Positions 12,575 through 21,754 of a DNA stretch of 64,000 nucleotides are shown here, in pieces. The position numbers were made by a program, and so were the translations under genes. Source of the DNA: Myxococcales bacterium (GTDB lineage: Bacteria > Myxococcota > UBA727 > VGSZ01); assembly GCA_023248635.1 (NCBI GenBank), contig JAHFED010000001.1, forward strand, positions 248,001 through 312,000. Direction: 5' to 3'. The first letter of the stretch is position 1; the number at the start of each line of letters is the position of its first letter. The notes under the pieces are model-generated. The model was not told where the DNA came from and did no database searches. It was given only the letters and a program-made list of their open reading frames with translations.

Positions 12575-12997
12575 ATGTCGACGGCCAGCGACGACGCGCC
12601 TTCGTCGGAGACGGTCACCCAGGGGATCCGCGTGCGGGTCTCTTGTGCTTTTCTCCCCGAGCACAGCGTCCAGGACGGTCCCGAAGCGGAGCGTCGCTGG
12701 GCTTTCTCCTACACCGTCACGATCACCAACGAGGGACGCGACGCCGCCACGCTCTTGGCCCGGCACTGGTTCATCACCGACGGCGCTGGACGCGTGGAGC
12801 AGGTGCGGGGCCCCGGCGTCGTCGGTTTCCAACCCGCTCTCGCCGACGGACAAGCCTTCACCTACACCTCGGGAGCGGTGTTGCGCACGGCCCACGGCAC
12901 CATGCACGGGACCTTTCTGATGGAGCGCGAAGACGGCGCCCGCTTCGACGCCAACATCGCTCCCTTCGCCCTGGTCACGCCCGATCACATCCAGTGA
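12575..12997 (+). CDS. apaG: ApaG family protein
   Basis: A 140-residue single-domain protein starting at the ATG at 12575. It has the ApaG signature: a VSCAFLPEHS beginning, FSYTVTITNEG, LARHWFITDGAG, GVVGFQPALADG, FTYTSGA and MHGTF. The fold is an Ig-like beta sandwich, also found in FBXO3. In enteric bacteria it is associated with Co2+ and Mg2+ efflux, but the molecular function is not settled. It is divergent from the kinase gene, with 71 bases between the starts. Confidence 0.92.
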   Translation: MSTASDDAPSSETVTQGIRVRVSCAFLPEHSVQDGPEAERRWAFSYTVTITNEGRDAATLLARHWFITDGAGRVEQVRGPGVVGFQPALADGQAFTYTSGAVLRTAHGTMHGTFLMEREDGARFDANIAPFALVTPDHIQ

Positions 12998-13061
12998 CTG
13001 TGCCTGCGCGGTGGCCAGCAACCCCTCTTGCCGACCCTGAGCAACGTGGAAGAGCAGCAGC

Positions 13062-13721
13062 ATGTCTGCCAGCTATTTCGACGTCGACGGCACGCTGACC
13101 CGCACCAACCTCTTCGACACCTTGTGGTTCTACCTGCTGAACCAGCAGAACCCCGTGCGAGGACTCTCGAAGGTCGTCAAGACGGTGGCCGGCATTCCGG
13201 CCTTCTTCGCCGCCGATCAGATTGACCGCAGCACCTTCAACGAGCTGCTCTTTCGCGGCTACGAGGGCTTCTCCGAAGATCGGCTGCTCGACCTCTCCGA
13301 CGACGTCTTTGAGTCCGTGCTGCGGCCGGCGCTCTACAAAGACGCGCTGAGCCTCGTGAAGCGCAGCAAGAGCGCCGGCCACCGCGTGGTCCTGCTCTCG
13401 GGCAGCCCCGATTTCTTGCTCCAGCGTCTGGCCAAGATGCTCGACGCCGACGACGTCATCGGCAACCGCCTTCAGTTCAGAGACGGCAAAGCCACGGGCA
13501 AGCTCGTGCCGCCCATCGTCGCAGGTCCCGAGAAGGCCAAGATCATCAAGGACCACGCGAAACACCACGGCTTCGACCTCGACGACTGCGCCGCCTACTC
13601 CGACTCGATGAGCGACGTGCCCATGCTCTCCGTCGTCGGCCGACCTGCTGCGGTGAACCCCGACTTCCGGCTGCGCGCGCTGGCGAAGACGCACCGTTGG
13701 CCCATCCTCGACCTGCACTGA
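13062..13721 (+). CDS. HAD-superfamily subfamily IB hydrolase (SerB-like)
   Basis: A 219-residue protein. Motif I is FDVDGTLT (residues 6-13, nucleophile and acid/base Asp), motif II LLSGSPDF, motif III a Lys in GPEKAKII, and motif IV AYSDSMSDVPML. A helical cap between motifs I and II (about 18-95) with LFDTLWFYLL and FNELLFRGYEG is typical of HAD-IB proteins, which include phosphoserine phosphatase and lysophospholipid phosphatases. It lacks a signal peptide. The stop codon abuts the convergent gene at 13722. The substrate cannot be told. Confidence 0.88.
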   Translation: MSASYFDVDGTLTRTNLFDTLWFYLLNQQNPVRGLSKVVKTVAGIPAFFAADQIDRSTFNELLFRGYEGFSEDRLLDLSDDVFESVLRPALYKDALSLVKRSKSAGHRVVLLSGSPDFLLQRLAKMLDADDVIGNRLQFRDGKATGKLVPPIVAGPEKAKIIKDHAKHHGFDLDDCAAYSDSMSDVPMLSVVGRPAAVNPDFRLRALAKTHRWPILDLH

Positions 13722-14240
13722 TCAGAGGATCTCGGCGGTGATCGAGAAGTTGAGGTCCACCTGCACCGTGGTGTCCTGGGGCGGGTGGATGGCGTCGGCT
13801 TGCGTCGTTACCGCCATGCTCGATGCGCGGATGTAGGGAGACAGGTCGACGTCGTCGAGGTCGCAGGCGAAGGCAGCCAGCCCGTTGTCGATGGTCTTGT
13901 CGCCAACTGGTGCATCTTCTTCGCCGTCGGCAGCGACGCTGAAGGCCACGCTGTCGAGCCAGTCGAAGTTGGCGCCCTGTGGTGCCTTGATGCTGAGGTT
14001 GAGCACGGTCAGGCGGGCGGTCACGACCTGCTCCCGGCGCACGTCTTCGTTCTCGAACTCGGAGGTGCCCTCGATATCGAGGTCGGCCAGCTCACCAAAG
14101 CCGAAGTCGCCGAGAATCTCCTCGAGCAGCGAGCCCTCCGTGACGAGGGTCTCAGCGCTGATGGGCACGTCGAACGTGACTGTGGGCGGAGCACAAGCGC
14201 AGGCCCCAACGACAACGGCGACGACGGCTGCGCGGATCAT
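13722..14240 (-). CDS. Secreted protein, probable lipoprotein, unknown function
   Basis: A 172-residue protein. The start MIRAAVVAVVVGACACAPP is a short signal peptide with a possible lipobox (GACAC). The mature part is acidic and beta-rich (VTARLTVLNLSIKAP, TVQVDLNFSITAEIL), ending without any C-terminal signal. No family is recognised. It ends tail-to-tail with the HAD gene with no gap. The alternating hydrophobic pattern is compatible with an LEA-14 or Ig-like beta sandwich, which is only a guess. Confidence 0.7.
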   Translation of the reverse strand: MIRAAVVAVVVGACACAPPTVTFDVPISAETLVTEGSLLEEILGDFGFGELADLDIEGTSEFENEDVRREQVVTARLTVLNLSIKAPQGANFDWLDSVAFSVAADGEEDAPVGDKTIDNGLAAFACDLDDVDLSPYIRASSMAVTTQADAIHPPQDTTVQVDLNFSITAEIL

Positions 14241-14431
14241 GGGTGCTCCAGGGACAGCAAGACCAGTGCTCTCTGCTGGCGCGCAGCAGGTGGCAAGGGG
14301 TGAGCAAACCCCACGCCCGCGGGGCTGCTCATCGCACTCCCGCCTGCGCCGGCGACCGCGACAGCACTGTCAGGCGACCCTCTCTTTGTTCCTCGACTGG
14401 CAAGAGCGCCGCGCGTCGGCCGACGGCTGCG
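14241..14431. other. Intergenic region before the first MITE-like copy
   Basis: These 190 bases lie between the divergent lipoprotein genes and hold short inverted repeats such as GGGGTGAGCAAACCCC and CCCGCGGGG, but no convincing coding sequence. Promoters for both flanking genes are expected here or inside the neighbouring element; none is clear. Confidence 0.4.
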
Positions 14432-14582
14432 CTAGCAGGGTGCGGAAAAACTCCGTTTTTCGCACCCTGCTGTACTTCCGGAGGGTCTGTCCCAGACCCT
14501 CCCTCGTCGAGGCGAAGCCTCGACGAGCCTCCCTCCCAAGGACGCGTCTGCCTCAAAACTTCGTTTTTCAGCAGCCTGCTAG
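14432..14582. mobile_element. MITE-like element, copy 1 (151 bp)
   Basis: The element begins CTAGCAGGGTGCGGAAAAAC and ends GTTTTTCAGCAGCCTGCTAG, imperfect terminal inverted repeats matching at 18 of 20 positions. Inside are three hairpins: GGGTGCG..AAAAAC with GTTTTTCGCACCC; GGAGGGTCTG-TCC-CAGACCCTCC; and CTCGTCGAGGC-GAA-GCCTCGACGAG. A second copy at 30688 is identical except for one base near the right end. It encodes no transposase. The CTAG at both ends could be a target duplication, an inverted-repeat tip, or both, since it is itself a palindrome. Confidence 0.85.
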
Positions 14583-14628
14583 GGTGGCACGGCCGTTGAG
14601 AAGCCCGGCGGACATTCAGGAGAAGACC

Positions 14629-15087
<459 letters not shown>

Positions 15088-15091
15088 TTCG

Positions 15092-15238
15092 GCGCTGGAG
15101 CGCACTGTGGAGTCCTATCTGGCCGCCCGCGACGAGGACCCGAAGCCATTCACCTAGACAGCGTCGACAGCGTCGGCGGACCTCATCCTCGATCGCGTGA
15201 AACGACACTGTGAGCAGATTTCTCGTTCAGGACACTGG
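15092..15238 (+). pseudogene. Remnant of an IS630-type transposase (C-terminal end)
   Basis: In one frame the sequence reads ALERTVESYLAARDEDPKPF, T, an in-frame stop, then a short duplicated TAS unit and ADLILDRVKRHCEQISRSGH. The block ...NxDPKPFVWTxTAD.IL..I.R.C...SGH is the C-terminal signature of IS630-family transposases, so the stop stands where a tryptophan codon is expected (TGG to TAG). Nothing upstream of this piece remains; the Gly-Glu tract runs directly into it. Clearly inactive. Confidence 0.75.
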
Positions 15239-15274
15239 ACGACAGCAGCGCCAGGGTCCGGTTAGCGTCGGGTC

Positions 15275-16021
15275 ATGGCGATCGCCAACGTCCGCAACAC
15301 CACTCCCATCTTCAGCACGACGACGACGACGACAGCGGCGCCGCCGACGACGACAGCGGTGCCAACGGTTGCTGGCGGCATCGTGCCTGTGGCTGGCGGC
15401 AACGTCATCAACGCGCGGCCGATCACCGCCTTCGGTTTGCAGGGCACCCCCAACAGGGCCGCTGGCACGAGCAACCGCTTCGCCCGCGATCCGAGCTTCG
15501 ACACCTACGCTGCCAGCGATCCCAGTGGTCCAGTCTCTCGCGGCTTCATCAAGGTCGACGCCCAGCCGCTGGCCAACGGTTGCCGCATCGAGGTCAGCTC
15601 CTTCCACGGCAACCACAACGACCGCATCACGCTGACGCTGCTCGCCGAGGTGCTCGACACCCAGAACAACCAGCTGCGCACCATCACTCTTTCCGTGCTG
15701 GCCAAGAGCGACGTACTCAATGGCGCAAGCTATCGGGGTAAGAACTATTTTGATGTGAATTATGACGATGTCAACAAGTTGCTTCAGGCGAAAGATCCCG
15801 CTCTGAAGTTGGTCCCAGGCCACACCAACCTCGCGGTCGCAGCCCAGTGGGACATCGGACACCAGGCCGGCGGCTTCGGTCGCGGCGGTGTCTTTCGCAT
15901 CCCGCCACCCCTGGGCGCCCAGAGCGTCAGCGCGATGCGGGGGGCTCCCAGTGCATCGACGGCGGCAACGGAGCAGACCGATCTGCCTCTCGACATGCAG
16001 GTCGCTTTCCGGCAACCCTGA
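15275..16021 (+). CDS. Unknown protein with a threonine-rich N-terminus
   Basis: A 248-residue protein without a signal peptide. Residues 14-32 are Thr, Ala and Pro rich, partly from an ACG microsatellite. A globular region follows with ITAFGLQGTPNRAAGTSNRF, then beta-rich stretches (GCRIEVSSFHGNHNDRITLT; LRTITLSVLAKSD) and NYFDVNYDDVNKLL. No family is recognised. The frame ends at 16021, where another frame with good codon bias takes over at an overlapping ATG. One extra base would join them, so the annotated C-terminus may be an artefact of a frameshift. Confidence 0.55.
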   Translation: MAIANVRNTTPIFSTTTTTTAAPPTTTAVPTVAGGIVPVAGGNVINARPITAFGLQGTPNRAAGTSNRFARDPSFDTYAASDPSGPVSRGFIKVDAQPLANGCRIEVSSFHGNHNDRITLTLLAEVLDTQNNQLRTITLSVLAKSDVLNGASYRGKNYFDVNYDDVNKLLQAKDPALKLVPGHTNLAVAAQWDIGHQAGGFGRGGVFRIPPPLGAQSVSAMRGAPSASTAATEQTDLPLDMQVAFRQP

Positions 16022-16161
16022 TGCAGCAGATTCCCCAGCTCAAGCCCACCGGGAGCATCCAGTCGCGTCTCGAGAGCGAGCTCAAGGGCAACACGTCGAA
16101 GCCCGAGGTGGTCGCCGCCGTACAAGAGATGCATCGACTTGCTGAGCTTTCACACGGTTGA
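16021..16161 (+). CDS. Short overlapping reading frame, likely the displaced C-terminus of the previous gene
   Basis: The ATG at 16021 shares its A with the stop codon of the gene before it (TGATG). The 46 residues MQQIPQLKPTGSIQSRLESE and KPEVVAAVQEMHRLAEL are helical and keep a GC-rich third codon position. Either it is a translationally coupled small protein, or a one-base deletion has split one protein of about 295 residues. I favour the second reading because the next gene shows the same kind of damage. Confidence 0.45.
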   Translation: MQQIPQLKPTGSIQSRLESELKGNTSKPEVVAAVQEMHRLAELSHG

Positions 16162-16227
16162 GATGATCGACAAATTGAGAAACTGATGGGCAAAGATTAG
16201 ACCGATTAGACTGTCAATCGCTGTTGA

Positions 16228-18248
16228 CTAAAAGGCGGTGGATCCGCGGGACAAGCGGGCGACGCCGGCACCGGCTACTTCAAGGGCTTCCGCGTCGACG
16301 GCAACGGACTGCCGCTGCAAGATCCCATGCGGGACAGCTACATGGACGACGGCAACCTCATGATGACGCGCCACGAAGGCGCCATCCGGCTGCGCACCAA
16401 CAAGCAGGCCACCGTCGTCAACGTGAAACCGGGCGGAGGACGCCGTGACGCCCAGACCCAGATCACCCAGCGCGTCGAGGTCGGCGTCGAGCTCAAGCCC
16501 AATTCCAACACCGCCGACGCCGCGCTCGCCATGCGCAATCTGGCCAGCGGCCAGTGGTCGGGGACGGTGTTCAACCACGCGCAAAAAGAGGTCGCCAAGC
16601 TCGACGCCGGCATGAATTTGTCGACGTGCCTGTTGCCCTGGGCTCGACGTCGTCCAGGACCGCCACAAGTTCACGGTCAAGAACAAGAAGACCGGCGTCG
16701 AAATAGAGCTGAGCCTCGACTTCGTGAAGGCCAAGACCCTGCGGCCGGGGCACGCCGACGCCTCGGGGGCTGCGCGCGAGGTGGAGTTCTGCACCCTCGA
16801 GGCCGAGCTCGATCACCTGCAGTTGCAGAGCGCCAACCAGTCCACCTTCGTCGCCGCGGGCAGCGTGCAGCCGGGCACCTTCAACAACGACGTCGACCAG
16901 GACACGTGGCTGAAGGCCAGCAGCGCCTCGGTCACCATGGACATCGACCCGCGCCTGCACGAGATCAAAGACCTGGACAACAAAAGCTTCCGCAGCACCG
17001 GCAGCTACAAGTCCTTCGAAGGCGTCGCCGCCAAGCTGGTGCCCGCTCTCTTCAAGAATGGGTTGGGCGAAGGACGACAGAAGGCAGCCCACGCCGCAGC
17101 TCTGCTCGGCCTGGTCAGCTTCGACGATGTCACGCTGACCAAGAACATCCACGAGCGCATCGCCGACGCCGGCTTCGTGGTCACGCCCGCCCTCGCCCAA
17201 TCCATCGACGCTGCCATCAAGCTGCCGCGTCAGCGTTTGCTCTTCGATCAGGGTTTGTCGTCGGGCACGGCCAAGAGCATCGCCGCGTGGTTGCAGCAGG
17301 GCCTCGGCGTCGCGCCCGCCCTCGACTATGAACTGCCAAAGACCAAGCGCCGCCTTCAACAAGCCCTCGAAGCCCTCGGCTACGTCGTCGACCCCACCAC
17401 CACGGCCCTGCTCGATTCCATGACGGCACAGAAGGTCCCGCCCGCGCAATTTGAGCAACAGCTGGCGCGCCTGCCGCAACTGAACGACGCCCAGATGCTC
17501 GCGGGCTTCGCTGGCTCAGCTCCTCGGTGTGCCGGCGCCAGGGCCCAAGGCCGACATCGTCGCCTACCTCCAGCGCACCGAGGTGAAAGACGCCCTCGTC
17601 AAGGCCCTGGACACCGCCGCCGTCGACAATCCAGCGTCGCCACCCTGGTGCCGACGCTCAAGCAGGTCCACGTCGCCTACTCCACCGACCTGCAAGCAAT
17701 GGTGCGCGCGGCCGTCGACGGAGGCGGGCCCGCCGCCATCTTGCTGCGGGCTTTTCAGCATCTGGGCACGCAGTCTCTGGCCCAGGCCCTCAGGATGGCC
17801 GGCGTCTACCTCGTGGGTGTGAAGATCCCCGCGCTGGAAGTCGACAAAGCCAGCGTGGCCCAGGCGCTGTCGACGACGTACCAAGGCTACACGGGGGTAT
17901 TCCCGAGCTGGACCGCCTTCGTCGATGACGCCACCAAGGCCGGACTACAGCCGACGCAGGCCATCCAGTACGCCCAGCAGGCAATGACCTACGGCAGTCT
18001 TAGCGCCGCCCGGAGCCGCCCCCAGCTCCTGAACCTGCCCGACCCCCCGGTCGACGTCGCCGCCTTCTGCGCCTTCGTGGCCGCGCCCGGGCGCCCAGTG
18101 GAGCAGCGGCATCGACGCCTTTGTCAAACAGCATTTCGCCGCGACGTTGCCGAGCTTGGGGGTGGCGCGGATGCTCCAGCTGCGGCCCCACGACGTCGCC
18201 GTCGCCGTCGCCACCGCCGCCAAAGTCCCCCTGCCGCCGGGCATCTGA
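16228..18248 (+). pseudogene. CYTH-like large protein gene broken by several frameshifts
   Basis: Coding sequence can be followed through this whole stretch only by changing frame. From 16228 to about 16622 it reads VDGNGLPLQDPMRDSYMDDG and RHEGAIRLRTNKQATVVNVK; from about 16624 a short DVPVALG; from 16643 LDVVQDRHKFTVKNKKTG and on to about 17508; then QLLGVPAPGPKADIVAYLQR to about 17630; then VATLVPTLKQVHVAYST to about 18000; and finally SGIDAFVKQHFAATLPSLGV to the stop at 18246-18248. The first 200 residues, with paired charged strands and a REVEFCTLEAELDHL segment, resemble the CYTH fold (triphosphate-binding tunnel). The rest is helical and unrecognised. No start codon is evident upstream of ATG 16327. 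Decay or sequence error cannot be told apart here. Confidence 0.6.
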
Positions 18249-18419
18249 GCGTCTTGGTGATCTGCATCCCGACGAATCTGGGGAGCCAGACCCTGGACGC
18301 CACCCCGTCGTTGGTTACCAGTGTGGGCGACCGACCCCTGCTGGGGCCACTTCAGTACCAATTGACAGGGCGTCCGCAGGCGGGTGACCACCCGTCTCCC
18401 CGCCGCAGGAGAGAGCACG

Positions 18420-18848
18420 ATGGTCACTGAGCAGGACATCGAGGGTTACCTCACCAAGATGGGCGTCACGTTCCAAGAGCTGGGTCGCAAGACATGGATG
18501 ATCCGCGACGCCGACGACGCCGTCGACAACCTCGTGGTCACCCTCAACGATCCCGTCATCGTGTTCCACGTCAAGCTGCTCGACATCCCCGAAGGCTGCG
18601 ACCGGTTGTCGCTGTATGAAGAGTTGCTGCGCCTCAACGCCAGCGAGATGCTGCACGGTGCCTACGGGCTTGCCGGCAACGCCATCGTCGCCACCGACAC
18701 GCTGCAGGCTGAAAACCTCGATTTCAACGAGTTCCAGGCCTCCGTCGACGCCCTCAACCTGTGCATCACCAGCCACTACAAGCAGCTCTCCCTTCTCACC
18801 AAGCCGCGCAAATCGAGCTCGGTGGCGAGCCAGGTCGGCAAGTCCTGA
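18420..18848 (+). CDS. YbjN-domain protein
   Basis: A 142-residue protein starting at the ATG at 18420 after CAGGAGAGA. The sequence IEGYLTKMGVTFQELGRKTW, then NLVVTLNDPVIVFHVKLLDI, LYEELLRLNASEMLHGAYGL and NAIVATDTLQAENLDFNEFQ fits the YbjN / type III secretion chaperone-like fold. Such proteins usually bind other proteins. It precedes pspA on the same strand by 187 bases; a joint stress role is plausible but not proven. The region 18249-18419 upstream contains no gene. Confidence 0.75.
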   Translation: MVTEQDIEGYLTKMGVTFQELGRKTWMIRDADDAVDNLVVTLNDPVIVFHVKLLDIPEGCDRLSLYEELLRLNASEMLHGAYGLAGNAIVATDTLQAENLDFNEFQASVDALNLCITSHYKQLSLLTKPRKSSSVASQVGKS

Positions 18849-19035
18849 AGCGTTCATTGCCTCGGGCGCTTGCGCGCCTGAAGTCTTGGTTTCAGACGCT
18901 GGCGCGTGTTGAACAGAGAAACTGCCCGGCCTGAGGGCACAGAATTTCGCGTAGACTCAAGCCCTTGCCCTGACCTTTGCCTGTTTTGCTCAAGTTGATC
19001 CTCAAGCCGTGTGTACGGCTTGTCGTGGAGCCCGG

Positions 19036-19797
19036 ATGACGATCTTCAGCCGCCTCGGGACACTGCTCAAGTCCAACGTCAACGACGCCATCAACAAAGC
19101 CGAAGACCCCGAGAAAATGCTGACGCAGATGCTGCTCGACATGCAGCAGCAGATGGTCGAGGCGCGCAAGCAGGTCGCCGTCGCCATCGCCGACGAGAAG
19201 CGTCTGGCCAAGCAGTACGAGCAAGAGAAAGCTCTCGCCGTCGAGTGGGAGAAGAAGGCCATGCTCGCCGTCAAAGCGGGCAACGACGACCTCGCCAAGC
19301 AGGCCCTGCAGCGAAAGACGGAGCACGAAAAGCTGGCCGTCGGCTACGAGCAGCAGTGGACGGCCCAAAAGACCGCCGTCGATCAGCTCAAGTCCGCGCT
19401 GCAGCAGCTCAACAACAAGATCGAAGAGGCCAAGAGAAAGAAGAACCTCCTCGTCGCCCGCGCCAAGCGCGCCGAAGCCCAAAAGACCATCGCCGAAACC
19501 ATGGACGGCATCTCGAACACCTCGGCCTTCGAGACCATGTCGCGCATGGAAGAGAAGATCGACAAAGCCGAAGCCGAAGCCCAGGCCACCTACGAGCTCG
19601 CCCAGACCGCCAACGGCGACGACCTCAAGGCCAAGTTCGACGCCCTGGCCAGCATCGACAACGAAGACGCACTCGCTGCTCTGAAGGCCAAGATGGGGGT
19701 CGCCCCCGCCGCCGTCGCCCAACCAGTTCAGCAGGAACAGCAGTCCCTCGAGGAGATCGAGAAGCAAATCGAAGCCGAGCTTTCAGCCAAGCGCTGA
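19036..19797 (+). CDS. pspA: PspA/IM30 family membrane-stress protein
   Basis: A 253-residue protein starting at the ATG at 19036 (MTIFSRLGTLLKSNVNDAIN). Almost the whole chain is coiled coil: EDPEKMLTQMLLDMQQQMVE, then alternating Lys/Glu/Ala heptads to about residue 195, with the amphipathic first helix that binds membranes. It ends in a short EEIEKQIEAEL helix after an Ala/Gln linker. ESCRT-III-like PspA proteins line damaged inner membranes and keep the proton gradient. No pspBC or pspF genes are nearby. A terminator follows. Confidence 0.92.
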   Translation: MTIFSRLGTLLKSNVNDAINKAEDPEKMLTQMLLDMQQQMVEARKQVAVAIADEKRLAKQYEQEKALAVEWEKKAMLAVKAGNDDLAKQALQRKTEHEKLAVGYEQQWTAQKTAVDQLKSALQQLNNKIEEAKRKKNLLVARAKRAEAQKTIAETMDGISNTSAFETMSRMEEKIDKAEAEAQATYELAQTANGDDLKAKFDALASIDNEDALAALKAKMGVAPAAVAQPVQQEQQSLEEIEKQIEAELSAKR

Positions 19798-19813
19798 GCG
19801 GGAGGTCGTCGAC

Positions 19814-19850
19814 AGCCCGTCTGGTGCGGGCTCCTCTCATTTTTCCTTTT
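19814..19850 (+). terminator. Terminator behind pspA
   Basis: AGCCCG-TCTGGTG-CGGGCT (19814-19832) is followed by CCTCTCATTTTTCCTTTT. It starts 16 bases after the pspA stop and reaches into the end of the convergent gene at 19837. Confidence 0.7.
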
Positions 19851-20631
19851 CGGTGCCGCGCAACTCGCTCACCTTGATCGCGCTGAGCCAGGTGCGGTCT
19901 TCGTCGTCGTCGAGATGGGCTCCCCACACCGCAAGCGCCCCACCAGGCCGGACGTGCTCACCGCCCACGAGGATCTCGTTGAGTCCCCGCGGTGGTGTCA
20001 CGATCCGGGTCTGGGCGAAGGCCTCGCGGTAGCCACGACGAGCCGCTGCCCGCACCGCCGCATGCTCGCCGACGTCGGTGATCAGGTTGGCGACGACGAC
20101 GCCGCCGTCTTTGACCCTCGAGCGCACGAGCTTGAGAGTGTCGCCGTCGGGGACCCGGCTGCGCACGACGTCGCTGGCGCCGCTCAGAAACAGGTCGTCG
20201 ATGACGGCGTCGAAGCGCTCTTTGCCCTCGGCCAGAAATTCGTAGGCGTCTTGAACGTGGACTTCGACGTCGTCGCCGAGATGCAGGTGGCGGCGGGCGA
20301 CGTCGACGACGCCGGGATCGATCTCGACGCCCACGATGCGGATGTCGGGCAAGAAGCGCCGCAGCTGCCGGGCCACCGTGCCGCCGCCGAGGCCCAAGAT
20401 CAGCACCGAGCGCGGGGGACCCTCGTGTCGCAGCAGGCAGCCCACAGCGAGGGCATCCCACGAGTAGCCTGTGAGGAAGCGCTTGGGGTGCCAGGTCGCG
20501 TAGGTGGCGCCTTCGACGTCGAGATCGACACGCAAGCCCACCTCGACGACGCTCATGGCGTTGAACGGCGTCTTCAGCGTCTCCCGAATGCGGGGGCGCG
20601 CCACGGTCGCGAGGGGCCTTACCACTGGCAC
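19837..20631 (-). CDS. Spermidine synthase-like methyltransferase-fold protein
   Basis: A 264-residue protein. The Rossmann-type core has SVLILGLGGGTVARQLRRF, VGVEIDPGVVDVARRHL, EVHVQDAYEFLAEGKERFDA and VIDDLFLSG, in the order found in spermidine synthases (SpeE) and their methyltransferase relatives. The Asp needed for aminopropyl transfer would lie in VIDD. The N-terminal beta domain is short, as in the SpeE-like proteins common in myxobacteria whose substrate is not known. It is divergent from purC with only 23 bases between the starts. Confidence 0.78.
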   Translation of the reverse strand: MPVVRPLATVARPRIRETLKTPFNAMSVVEVGLRVDLDVEGATYATWHPKRFLTGYSWDALAVGCLLRHEGPPRSVLILGLGGGTVARQLRRFLPDIRIVGVEIDPGVVDVARRHLHLGDDVEVHVQDAYEFLAEGKERFDAVIDDLFLSGASDVVRSRVPDGDTLKLVRSRVKDGGVVVANLITDVGEHAAVRAAARRGYREAFAQTRIVTPPRGLNEILVGGEHVRPGGALAVWGAHLDDDEDRTWLSAIKVSELRGTEKEK

Positions 20632-20654
20632 GAGCGGAGTGTAGCCCGAGGGTC

Positions 20655-21644
20655 ATGGACAAGAGCGAACACAATGGGCGCACCAGCGACGGCGTCCAGC
20701 GGCAAGCGATTGCCGCTGCCCTGAGCGACGCTGTCGTCTCTCTGCCGGCCGACCTCTTGCCTTCTCACCGAGGCAAAGTGCGCGACGTCTTTGCCAAGGG
20801 AAACGAGCTGCTGCTGGTCGCCACCGATCGCATCTCGGCCTTCGACGTCGTCTTGGGGACTGTTCCCCTCAAGGGTCAGTTGCTCACCGAGCAGAGCGCG
20901 TTTTGGTTGTCGCAGGTGGGCTCCATTGCCCCCACGCACCTCATCGAGCGCGTCGACGCCGCCATTTTGCGCTGCAAGATTGCCCAGGCTTTTCCCATCG
21001 AGCTCGTCGTGCGTGGCCACTTGGCGGGATCGCTGATGCGGGAGCCGTCGTCGTCGCGAGGCCAGGCTTATGGGTTGCGCGTCGACCCCGCGATCAAGGC
21101 TTTCGAGCCTTTCCCGCAGCCGATCATCACGCCGACGACGAAGGAGGCCGTCGGGGTGCACGATCAACCTTGCTCGCTGGCCGACCTCGTCTCATCGGGG
21201 CGCATCGAGGCGAAGCAGCTCGATCGCGTCGTTGAAATCGCCTTGGCTCTCTTCGAGCTGGGGCGCGCGCACGCCGATACCCAAGGCCTCATCCTGGTGG
21301 ACACCAAATACGAATTCGGCGTCGTCGACGGCGACGTCGTCGTCATCGACGAAGTCCATACAGCGGACTCCTCGCGCTTTTGGTTGAAGGAGAGTTACCG
21401 GGCACGGCTCGCGCGCGGCGAGGTCCCCGAGATGCTCGACAAGGAGAACCTGCGGCGTTGGCTGCTGGATCGCTCCTTCTCGGGGCAGGGGCCGGCTCCG
21501 GTCCTCGACGACGCCGTGCGCACCGATCTTGCCGCCCACTATTGGACGCTGACCGAGCGCGTGCTGGGCCGTTCCTTCACGCCCACCGCAGGCGGGCCCC
21601 AGCGCATGGCAGGAGTGGTGCGCCAATGGACAAGAGAACACTGA
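20655..21644 (+). CDS. purC: Phosphoribosylaminoimidazole-succinocarboxamide synthase (SAICAR synthase)
   Basis: A 329-residue enzyme joining CAIR and aspartate with ATP in purine synthesis. Signature parts are HRGKVRDVF, LLLVATDRISAFDVV, KGQLLTEQSAFW, PIELVVRGHLAGS, TPTTKEAVGVHD, ELGRAHADTQGLILVDTKYEFG and VVIDEVHTADSSRFW. The length fits the longer, yeast Ade1-like bacterial type (about 300) rather than the 240-residue form. It stands alone, with no other pur gene in view. The 110 bases to the next gene hold nothing obvious. Confidence 0.95.
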   Translation: MDKSEHNGRTSDGVQRQAIAAALSDAVVSLPADLLPSHRGKVRDVFAKGNELLLVATDRISAFDVVLGTVPLKGQLLTEQSAFWLSQVGSIAPTHLIERVDAAILRCKIAQAFPIELVVRGHLAGSLMREPSSSRGQAYGLRVDPAIKAFEPFPQPIITPTTKEAVGVHDQPCSLADLVSSGRIEAKQLDRVVEIALALFELGRAHADTQGLILVDTKYEFGVVDGDVVVIDEVHTADSSRFWLKESYRARLARGEVPEMLDKENLRRWLLDRSFSGQGPAPVLDDAVRTDLAAHYWTLTERVLGRSFTPTAGGPQRMAGVVRQWTREH

Positions 21645-21754
21645 ACAAGCTGACCCCGTCGCCCTCGGCTCGTCAGGCTCGCGCTGGGCCCAGTCCGTGG
21701 ACCTGATCGGCGTTCTCGCTTGAGAGCACGACGGATTTCGTCGACGATGTCGCC

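Noticed and set aside
14243-14599. Short plus-strand frames reading through the MITE-like element, and the matching ones at 30613
   Set aside because: The same peptide appears at both copies because the element is duplicated; there is no ribosome-binding site or independent codon bias.
18849-19035. Sigma-54 promoter upstream of pspA
   Set aside because: I looked for the TGGC-N8-TTGC spacing known from enteric psp operons and did not find it; the stretch contains a degenerate hairpin repeat instead.
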